Notes under the pieces: generated by a model
What the model was told of the DNA's origin: nothing
The model's input: only the letters and a program-made list of their open reading frames with translations
Databases searched by the model: none
Source: an uncultured Clostridia bacterium
GTDB taxonomy: Bacteria > Bacillota > Clostridia > Oscillospirales > Acutalibacteraceae
DNA: 6,852 nt
Direction of reading: 5' to 3'
Assembly (NCBI GenBank): GCA_946628455.1
Contig: CAMOWP010000096.1
Location: 1 to 6,852 of the forward strand
Shown: piece by piece, positions 1 through 4,925 of the stretch
How the letters are laid out: the number at the start of each line of letters is the position of its first letter
Numbering within the stretch: position 1 is the first letter of the stretch
Program-made: the position numbers and the translations under genes

Positions 1-758
1 GTTGAGTTGTTACCGCCGCCGTGGTCAGCGTGGAGCATAAGGCAGATATCAAGAAGATGAGCTTCCTCCTGAGTGTATTCCTTATTCGGCCTGAGCTGGC
101 GCAGGATATATTCTGCGGTTGAGATATTCTTCCTTACGGGGTGAATATACATTGACTTATTGTAAAACGCCCTTCTTTTAACCTGGTAAGCGGTGTTCAT
201 AATGCTTGGGAACTGAGCAACAAGCTGCAGGCTCTGCCTTAAAACGTTAACCTCCGAGGTATCGTCAGGGTTTTCGTCAAAGGAGTAAAGCGCCATTACG
301 CACCTTGCCATTTTGTTCATTATATCCTTTGAAGGATGCTTCATAATGATATCTTCAACAAATTCATCAGGAAGAGTTCTGCACTCTCCGATTACCTCTT
401 TGAACGCGTAAAGCTGAGACGGTGTGGGAATTGAGCCGAAGATAAGAAGCCATGCAACCTCCTCAAAGCCGTATCGCTCGTCGTCGATACAGCTTTCGAT
501 TATATCCTCAACATTGTAGCCTCTGTATAAAAGCCTGCCCTCTTTTGCTACGCGCTCACCGTCGAGAATATAATAACCCTCAACCGAGCAGACTCTTGTA
601 AGCCCTGCCATAACTCCCGTTCCGTCAGGATTTCTGAGGCCTCTTTTAACCTCATACTTATCAAATTTGGTAGGGTCAATGCTGTTATTTTTATTAAGCT
701 CCTCGCAGAGCGTTGAAAGCGCCTCCATAGAAATGGGCGAAATATAATTTGACGGCAT
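1..758 (-). CDS. gltA: Citrate synthase (Si-type), N-terminal part; C-terminus beyond window edge
   Basis: Condenses oxaloacetate and acetyl-CoA to citrate in the cytosol; in fermenting Clostridia this usually feeds 2-oxoglutarate and glutamate synthesis through a partial TCA branch. I translated 252 full codons without a stop. The N-terminal part has the family pattern GLT.V..V.GYYI followed by EGRLLYRGYNVEDII (about residues 54-91). The last residues seen are LHADHGGGNNS, with the second His (residue 246) at the place of the catalytic active-site His of the family. The catalytic Asp and the second half of the protein lie outside the window. Start: ATG at 758, preceded by an AAAGGGG ribosome binding site about 7 bases upstream. 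The roughly 40-residue N-terminal stretch before the conserved core fits clostridial citrate synthases. A 2-methylcitrate synthase activity cannot be excluded from this half alone. The gene is driven by the consensus promoter at 854-882. Confidence 0.95.
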   Translation of the reverse strand, partial: MPSNYISPISMEALSTLCEELNKNNSIDPTKFDKYEVKRGLRNPDGTGVMAGLTRVCSVEGYYILDGERVAKEGRLLYRGYNVEDIIESCIDDERYGFEEVAWLLIFGSIPTPSQLYAFKEVIGECRTLPDEFVEDIIMKHPSKDIMNKMARCVMALYSFDENPDDTSEVNVLRQSLQLVAQFPSIMNTAYQVKRRAFYNKSMYIHPVRKNISTAEYILRQLRPNKEYTQEEAHLLDICLMLHADHGGGNNS

Positions 759-853
759 ATCAAATCCCCTTTCGCAATATATTGTTAATGGCGTAAGCTC
801 ATACTCCGTAAATGCTTAAACTTACCCATTTTAATTATCTTTATAGAAATTAT

Positions 854-882
854 ATTATACATAATTTTTATATTAATGTCAA
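854..882 (-). promoter_or_regulatory. Consensus sigma-A promoter of citrate synthase
   Basis: Reading the minus strand, TTGACA (882-877) is followed by a 17-base AT-rich spacer and TATAAT (859-854). Both hexamers match the vegetative sigma-A consensus exactly, at optimal spacing. Transcription should start near 847, leaving a leader of about 88 bases before the ATG at 758. The leader holds only weak dyads (GTAAG near 825 with CTTAC near 797) and no riboswitch I recognise. The -35 box lies only a few bases from the ribosome binding site of the divergent 50-residue gene (887-894). Confidence 0.85.
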
Positions 883-896
883 GAAAGGGAGAGGCT

Positions 897-1049
897 ATGA
901 AAAAGTTTCTTGTTGTTCTTATAATAGTTGCCGTGCTCACCTTCGCCGTTCCGTTCATATCTCTTATCAGCGACAGCAATAAAGGCTCAGGCGGAAAGGA
1001 AAGTGATGAAATAGTTACGATTTTCAGCGGTGAGGATAATAAAAGCTAA
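897..1049 (+). CDS. 50-residue membrane-anchored protein; possibly a truncated SpoIID N-terminus
   Basis: The ATG at 897 follows a strong ribosome binding site (GGGAGAGG at 887-894) with short spacing, so translation is plausible. The protein begins MKKFLVVLIIVAV and has one hydrophobic helix (about residues 4-24), then a Ser/Lys/Glu-rich tail ending IVTIFSGEDNKS. The anchor, the VPFISL motif after it and the short linker leading into a beta-strand-like IVTIF resemble my memory of the first 50 residues of SpoIID, the spore peptidoglycan lytic transglycosylase, in related Clostridia. The catalytic domain is wholly absent. Its TAA (1047-1049) overlaps the opposing gerC stop. No clear promoter was found; AT-rich sequence around 850-874 offers only weak -10 candidates. 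It could instead be a genuine small membrane protein. That it is expressed is moderately likely; its SpoIID origin is a guess. Confidence 0.6.
   Translation: MKKFLVVLIIVAVLTFAVPFISLISDSNKGSGGKESDEIVTIFSGEDNKS
1046..1049. other. Overlapping convergent stop codons
   Basis: The four bases CTAA hold the TAA of the plus-strand 50-residue gene (1047-1049) and, read on the other strand, the TAG of gerC (1048-1046). No intergenic space or convincing terminator separates the two genes. Both proteins look cut short at their C-termini, so this may be a deletion junction. Confidence 0.8.
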
Positions 1050-1633
1050 GGCATATCAACATATCCGCTGTTTTCATCAACCTTGATTTCAGGGAGCGAA
1101 GCGCTTTTGTTTATAAGGTAATCGTTAACGGTGACAAGGCGCTTTTCAGCCTTCAGCTCCTTGCAGATTCCGTCTATGGGAACGCGCTCGTTTCTGAAGC
1201 CGCACTCAAGCACCTTGTATGCCTTTTCGCTTTTTGCAAGCAGCATATCACAGCGGATATTTTTATTGCTGAGAAGCTCGTTTTCAAGCGCCTTGATGTC
1301 GTTTTCATTATTAAATCCGCTGCCGATAACAAGCAGCTTTGCCTGGCCTGCGAAAAGGCTGTCAGGCATAGTTTTTATGAGGCTTTGCGTAGCCTCGGCA
1401 AGCGTTTTCCCTCTGCCCTGTGCGTTTGCCGTAAGCGAGGAATTGAGCCCTTCATTTTTGCCCGAGCCCTTATTTAAATCAAGATACTGAACTGTTAATA
1501 TAATTTCGCCGCCCTCCCTGTCAAGCGCTATTCCCTGAACGACGCTCATATCGCTTATCATCTTCCCCGCGGAGCAGCCCGAGAGAAAAAGCGCAAGGAT
1601 AAAAGCAGCGGCTAAAGCTTTAATATATCTCAT
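1046..1633 (-). CDS. gerC: Ger(x)C-family germinant receptor lipoprotein, C-terminally truncated
   Basis: Subunit C of a GerA-type germinant receptor, a lipoprotein expected on the outer face of the spore inner membrane. It has a lipoprotein signal: a short charged start, a hydrophobic run and the lipobox LSGC with the lipidated Cys at residue 20. The GerC N-terminal domain follows: DMSVVQGIALD (28-38), a strand with LTVQYLDLN, a GRGKTLAEA helix (73-81), LFAGQAKLLVIG (93-104), and VTVNDYL..SASLPEI (167-183). It then stops at residue 195 with GYVDMP, where relatives run on into an AVF-like strand and the C-terminal domain; Bacillus subtilis GerAC has about 373 residues. About half the protein is missing. 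The ATG overlaps the gerB stop by four bases (ATGA), so translation is coupled. It is either a short functional variant or a truncated gene. Confidence 0.87.
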   Translation of the reverse strand: MRYIKALAAAFILALFLSGCSAGKMISDMSVVQGIALDREGGEIILTVQYLDLNKGSGKNEGLNSSLTANAQGRGKTLAEATQSLIKTMPDSLFAGQAKLLVIGSGFNNENDIKALENELLSNKNIRCDMLLAKSEKAYKVLECGFRNERVPIDGICKELKAEKRLVTVNDYLINKSASLPEIKVDENSGYVDMP

Positions 1634-2412
1634 TTTTTCACCCTCACAAGTAAAGCCGAAAGCTTTAAATAAAATGCGCTGAGCATAGGCGCTGTAAACA
1701 TAATATCAAGCTTGTTATAGCTTCCGATTACACCGAGCTGAAATGCAGTAAAAACGGGATAGCAGTAATGTTTAACAGCGCTGCCGAGAAGCATGGCGCA
1801 GACTGCGTACATAGCCGCTGCGGCGGCATATGAAAGCGCCACGGAAAGAGCAAGCGCTCTTTTTTTATTGCCCTTAACGTTTTTTGAAAGCCTGAAATAA
1901 AGAACCGGGATATCAAGCGATTTGATAATATTAAGCGGCGAAAAGCCCTCAGCCCTGACATACCACGAAGCAGGGCTGCAGGCTTTTAAATTGCTCAGTA
2001 TTCCGATTAATATCATAACAGACAGCGCCGCAGCGCAGAGCCCTGATATTCTTGCAACGGTTTCTACGCCGAGCCTTGCTGTGTAAAGCACCGCTAAAGC
2101 TATTACGGCAACCGAAAGGAGCGACGAAACGCCTATAATAACTGCGTTTTCCTTAAAATCCGAAACGGAAAAGAACGAGACAAGCGCAATTATTATGCAA
2201 AGAAAACAGGCTGCTTTTTCCCGAATTTCAGTTCTTTTCAGCTTATCAGCAAGAACGTATGCAAGAGCGCTTAAGCCTGAGGTTAGCGCAAGCTGAGCAA
2301 AAAAGCTCTCAAGCGTTATCTCGCCCGTTATCATAAGCCCCGCGAGCCTTGAGGAAAAAAGTATACAAAAAAGCTGAGGAGATGAAATTCTTTCTTTTTT
2401 TGTGCTATTCAT
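1630..2412 (-). CDS. gerB: GerB-family germinant receptor permease subunit, shortened
   Basis: Subunit B, an integral membrane protein of the amino-acid transporter (APC/LeuT-fold) superfamily that in studied receptors binds the germinant. Visible family marks are ISSPQLFCILFSSRLAGLM at the start (residues 9-27), the signature TARLGVETVARISGL (about 111-125), and the end region YPVFTAFQLGVIGSYNKLD followed by a last helix. I count about seven hydrophobic segments (roughly 11-30, 36-55, 67-83, 89-110, 117-138, 186-212, 233-254). Classical GerAB has about ten helices and 365 residues; this protein has 260. The shortening appears to be spread over loops and includes loss of the last helix, with no frameshift visible. 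It overlaps gerA by eight bases and gerC by four. Family assignment is firm; transport or ligand binding by so small a version is uncertain. Confidence 0.88.
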   Translation of the reverse strand: MNSTKKERISSPQLFCILFSSRLAGLMITGEITLESFFAQLALTSGLSALAYVLADKLKRTEIREKAACFLCIIIALVSFFSVSDFKENAVIIGVSSLLSVAVIALAVLYTARLGVETVARISGLCAAALSVMILIGILSNLKACSPASWYVRAEGFSPLNIIKSLDIPVLYFRLSKNVKGNKKRALALSVALSYAAAAAMYAVCAMLLGSAVKHYCYPVFTAFQLGVIGSYNKLDIMFTAPMLSAFYLKLSALLVRVKK

Positions 2413-3850
2413 CCGCGCCCTCCAGAGAATTAACTCTCACTTTTCTTTTTGCGAGCTTTTTCCAGCCTTCCCTGAAAACCGTATCGCCGACAGAGGAAAC
2501 GGTCAGCGGGGAGAGCGGAGCGCTGTACGGCACGCCGTAAGACGAGAGCGAGCAGATGTTTGCATACATAACACACATACCGATTGTCAGCCCGTAAAGC
2601 CCCGTCATCCCCGCAAGAATTACAAACGCTATTCTGAGCACGGCAACACGTTCATAAAGCGGATAAACAACGTAAGACGAAATAGCAGTAAGCGCCACGA
2701 CAACGAGCATTGGCTCGCCGATAATTCCCGCCGAAACCATTGCCTCGCCTATTACTATTGCGCCGATAATTGAAACTGCATGGCCGATTGATTTCGGCAG
2801 CCTCAGCCCCGCCTCACGCATTATTTCATATAAAATATGAATTAAAACCGCTTCAATAACTAGCGGAAACGGCGTTGTGTCCTCGCTTGAGGCGATGATA
2901 TAAAGCAGCGTGGTAGGTATCATCTCCTGATGAAAGGTTCCGATTGCAACGTAAAGCGCAGGCAGAAAAAGCGAAATGAGAAAGCTGAAATATTTAAGGA
3001 GGCGCACGAACGAGGAATAATAAGGAGGGTTATTATAATCGTCAAGCGAGGAAAAATTATCCGTAAAAAGATAAGGGGTAAACATAACAAACGGAGTTCC
3101 CTCAACCATTATGCCAACCCTGCCCTCAAGGAGCTTTGAGGCGAGAACATCGGGGCGCTCCGTGTTGCCGACTGCCGAAAAAACAGAGGCGGGCTTTCCC
3201 TCAATAAAGGCGGCAAGGCTCCCGTAATCAGAGACAAGCTCAAGCGGCGCGGCTTTAAGCCTTTTTTCAATTTTCTCAACCGTTTTCATATCGGCAGAGC
3301 TTTTCATATACGCGATAACAACGGGCGTGGGCGCGGTCTTTCCGAGCTTAATCTGCTTAAGCTTCAAATCCGGCGTTTTAACGCGCTTTCTGAGCAGCGC
3401 CTTATTATCGTTAAGCGTTTCAACAAAGCATTCCTTTGCGCCTTTAACCATTGATTCATTAGTCGGCTCATCGGTTGTTCGCCTGCTCCAGCCCTGAACG
3501 CCGAAGGCGAGCGCCGTTTTACAGCCCTCAAGGCAGAAAACGAGAAAGCCGCTCATCAAATAGAAATAGCAATCCTCAAAGGTTTCAGCTTCGTTTATTT
3601 CGAGAGAGCCGACTGCGCACCTTTTTATTTTTTCAAGATGCTCATTGTCGCTGGTGAAGCTGAGGGAGCTTTTGAGAATAGGCTCGGTTACGGCTTCGCT
3701 TAGCTGAAGGGAGTCAACAAGCCCGTCCATAACGCAGAAAAAAGCCCTCCTTTTATTGACCTCTGCTTCGCGCAGCAAAAAATCCGAGCAATCGGAAAAA
3801 TCCGATTTAAACGCTTCTCTGTTCAGTTCAAAATCGCTGTAAAGATACAT
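2405..3850 (-). CDS. gerA: GerA-family spore germination protein (germinant receptor subunit A)
   Basis: Membrane subunit A of a nutrient germinant receptor; recent work on B. subtilis GerA describes this subunit as forming an oligomeric nutrient-gated ion channel. At 481 residues it matches the usual length (GerAA 482). A soluble N-terminal region (1 to about 283) carries the family motifs GWSRRTTDEPTNES (120-133), LNDNKALLRKR (146-156) and TERPDVLASKLLEGRVGIMVEGTPF (starting at 230, the most conserved block). PPYYSSFVRLLKY leads into about five membrane segments (284-306, 322-344, 357-374, 380-396, 402-430), with FLPALYVAIGTFHQEMIP and LPKSIGHAVSIIGA as strong signatures. Start chosen at ATG 3850 because AGGTGAT (3860-3854) precedes it; a longer reading to 3982 would run antisense into the DUF421 gene and has no family similarity. 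First gene of the gerA-gerB-gerC operon. Confidence 0.95.
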   Translation of the reverse strand: MYLYSDFELNREAFKSDFSDCSDFLLREAEVNKRRAFFCVMDGLVDSLQLSEAVTEPILKSSLSFTSDNEHLEKIKRCAVGSLEINEAETFEDCYFYLMSGFLVFCLEGCKTALAFGVQGWSRRTTDEPTNESMVKGAKECFVETLNDNKALLRKRVKTPDLKLKQIKLGKTAPTPVVIAYMKSSADMKTVEKIEKRLKAAPLELVSDYGSLAAFIEGKPASVFSAVGNTERPDVLASKLLEGRVGIMVEGTPFVMFTPYLFTDNFSSLDDYNNPPYYSSFVRLLKYFSFLISLFLPALYVAIGTFHQEMIPTTLLYIIASSEDTTPFPLVIEAVLIHILYEIMREAGLRLPKSIGHAVSIIGAIVIGEAMVSAGIIGEPMLVVVALTAISSYVVYPLYERVAVLRIAFVILAGMTGLYGLTIGMCVMYANICSLSSYGVPYSAPLSPLTVSSVGDTVFREGWKKLAKRKVRVNSLEGADE

Positions 3851-3852
3851 TT

Positions 3853-3902
3853 TATCACCTGTATTATTATTGAAAAAACTGAGAATAATATACACGGTGA
3901 TA
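3853..3902. promoter_or_regulatory. Palindromic divergent control region between gerA and the DUF421 gene
   Basis: Only 54 bases separate two divergent start codons, and most of them form an imperfect inverted repeat: TATCACCTGTATTATTATT (3853-3871) against AATAATATACACGGTGATA (3884-3902), about 18 matching pairs with two single-base indels around a 12-base centre. The outer ends supply both ribosome binding sites (GGTGAT). Each strand also shows a sporulation sigma-G-like pair: minus strand TGTATA (3894-3889), 17 bases, AATAATA (3871-3865); plus strand TGTATT (3860-3865), 18 bases, AATAATA (3884-3890). The remembered sigma-G consensus is TGHATR and CATWHTA. A weakness is that these promoters would start transcripts only about 8 bases before each ATG, so the real start sites may lie elsewhere. 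The palindrome could also be a regulator site. The symmetry is seen; the function is inferred. Confidence 0.5.
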
Positions 3903-3904
3903 CT

Positions 3905-4537
3905 ATGACTATAACGATTATCAGAGCGATAATAATTTACTTTTTTGTTGTTCTTGCAGTACGGATTATGGGACGGCGGCAAATAGGCGAGCTTTCAACG
4001 CACGAATTTGTTATAACAATCCTCATAAGCGCGGTTGCAACAGTTCCGCTTGAGGATAACGAAATACCGCTGACAAATTCCCTTTTGCCGATTTTAATTC
4101 TCATAAGCCTTGAAATTATTCAGTCCGCGCTCTCGATGAAATCCGAAAAATTCAGAGGACTTTTTGAGGGCAAGCCGATTTTTATAATCAAAAACGGACG
4201 GCTTATTCAGAGCGAGATGAGGCGGCTCAGGCTGACTATGGACGATATACTCGACAATTTACGGCAGCAGAAAATTTTTGACATTTCAGAGGTTAAGAAC
4301 GCCGTTGTTGAGCCCAACGGAAAGCTTTCAGTTCAGAAAAAGGACGACGGGGATTCCTTCACAACGCCGATAATAACAGACGGTCAGCTTGCAACCGAAT
4401 ACTTTGGAAAGAATGAAATTGAAAAGAGCGAAATAGAAAGGCTTTTGAAGAAAAATAAGCTCGCCGCGGAGGAGCTGATGCTTCTCACTCTCGGCGAAAA
4501 CGGCGAGCTTTACTATATAAAAAAGGAGAAGAAATGA
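3905..4537 (+). CDS. DUF421 (YetF-like) membrane protein
   Basis: Member of the DUF421 family (YetF/YrbG type), of unknown biochemical function. At 210 residues it has the normal architecture: about three N-terminal membrane helices (3-21, 33-49, 57-76), then a cytosolic alpha/beta domain. Family motifs are clear: RIMGRRQIGELSTHEFVI (20-37), GKPIFIIKNGRL (89-100), RLRLTMDDILDNLRQQ (107-122) and AVVEPNGKLSV (133-143). The last 50 residues are a charged helical tail. The ATG at 3905 has GGTGAT at 3896-3901, an unusually tight spacing of three bases. It forms an operon with the DUF4363 gene and lies divergent from gerABC. In Bacillus, a DUF421/DUF1657 protein (2Duf) belongs to the spoVA-2mob element linked to spore heat resistance, so a role in the spore membrane is a reasonable inference, not shown here. 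Family call is firm. Confidence 0.92.
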   Translation: MTITIIRAIIIYFFVVLAVRIMGRRQIGELSTHEFVITILISAVATVPLEDNEIPLTNSLLPILILISLEIIQSALSMKSEKFRGLFEGKPIFIIKNGRLIQSEMRRLRLTMDDILDNLRQQKIFDISEVKNAVVEPNGKLSVQKKDDGDSFTTPIITDGQLATEYFGKNEIEKSEIERLLKKNKLAAEELMLLTLGENGELYYIKKEKK

Positions 4538-4541
4538 ATTG
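4523..4541 (+). promoter_or_regulatory. Ribosome binding site and TTG start of the DUF4363 gene, with a two-codon mini-ORF
   Basis: AAGGAG (4523-4528) lies inside the end of the DUF421 gene. The best-spaced start, ATG at 4534-4536, overlaps the DUF421 TGA but reads only Met-Asn before TGA (4540-4542). The DUF4363 reading frame begins at TTG 4539-4541, ten bases after the binding site and overlapping that mini-ORF stop. Translation of DUF4363 may therefore rest on coupling or re-initiation, or one base may be missing here. Confidence 0.6.
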
Positions 4542-4895
4542 AAAAGAGTCTGGTTTGCGGTTATATTCCTTTTTGTTCTGCTTGTGCTTTGCTTTGCCGA
4601 GCAGCATTTTATCAATAATTTTTACAGCGAAATGTCCGAGCGGGTGGACGCCGCGATTGAATATCAGAAAGTTGGAGACGGCCGGCTTGAAAGTGCTGTT
4701 GAGGAAATAAAGGACTACTGGTTTAAGAATAACGATTTGATTTTCACGCTGACTAATCACGGCGTTCTCGATATGCTTTCGGCTGATATACGCTCGCTTG
4801 AAACGAGTGAGCTTGAAAATGATTTGAACGAGGTCAAGGCAATGCTTAACGTATTTTACGAAAATCAGAGAATAACCTTTGCAAACATATTTTAA
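4539..4895 (+). CDS. DUF4363 family protein
   Basis: A 118-residue protein with one N-terminal hydrophobic helix (about residues 4-20, a signal anchor or uncleaved signal) and a helical extracytoplasmic domain. The family pattern is visible: a helix with EEIKDYWFKNNDLIFTLTNH (starting at 55), VLDMLSADIRSLE (76-88), and the closing FYENQRITFANIF (106-118). DUF4363 proteins are often encoded directly after DUF421 genes in Clostridia, as here, so the two probably work together at the membrane; the function is unknown. The start is TTG at 4539, one base after the DUF421 stop (4535-4537); no in-frame ATG exists nearby and the first residues read KRVWFAVIF, a typical N-terminus. A hairpin terminator follows immediately. 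Confidence 0.88.
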   Translation: MKRVWFAVIFLFVLLVLCFAEQHFINNFYSEMSERVDAAIEYQKVGDGRLESAVEEIKDYWFKNNDLIFTLTNHGVLDMLSADIRSLETSELENDLNEVKAMLNVFYENQRITFANIF

Positions 4896-4918
4896 AGGGA
4901 GGCAGCGCCTCCCTTTTT
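4894..4918 (+). terminator. Intrinsic terminator of the DUF421-DUF4363 operon, possibly bidirectional
   Basis: A perfect ten-base stem, AAAGGGAGGC (4894-4903) with GCCTCCCTTT (4907-4916), encloses a three-base loop AGC and runs into a T-rich tail (TTTTTGTTTT from 4914). The stem overlaps the DUF4363 stop codon. On the minus strand the stem is followed by TTTAAAATAT, so it may also end the converging beta-propeller transcript, whose stop codon is at 4926-4928. Confidence 0.93.
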
Positions 4919-4925
4919 GTTTTAA

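Noticed and set aside
759..847. Riboswitch or attenuator in the citrate synthase leader
   Set aside because: Only five-base dyads (GTAAG/CTTAC, TAAGC/GCTTA) with long loops; no known riboswitch or T-box motif seen.
548..979. Minus-strand open frames at 548-763 and 785-979
   Set aside because: The first is out of frame within citrate synthase, whose protein is clearly recognisable. The second lies over the citrate synthase promoter and antisense to the 50-residue gene, with no ribosome binding site or family resemblance.
1050..1066. Possible terminator after gerC (GGATAT-GTTG-ATATGCC on the minus strand)
   Set aside because: Only a short stem with a bulge, low GC content, lying within the gerC coding end and without a solid T-tract; too weak to call.
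1131..3657. Plus-strand open frames at 1131-1490, 2349-2540, 2402-2773, 2930-3139 and 3475-3657
   Set aside because: All are antisense to the gerA, gerB and gerC genes, have low-complexity basic or Ser/Phe-rich translations, and show no family features.
3851..3982. A longer N-terminus for GerA starting at 3982
   Set aside because: The extra 44 residues have no GerA similarity, would overlap the divergent DUF421 gene, and the ATG at 3850 has a good AGGTGAT ribosome binding site.
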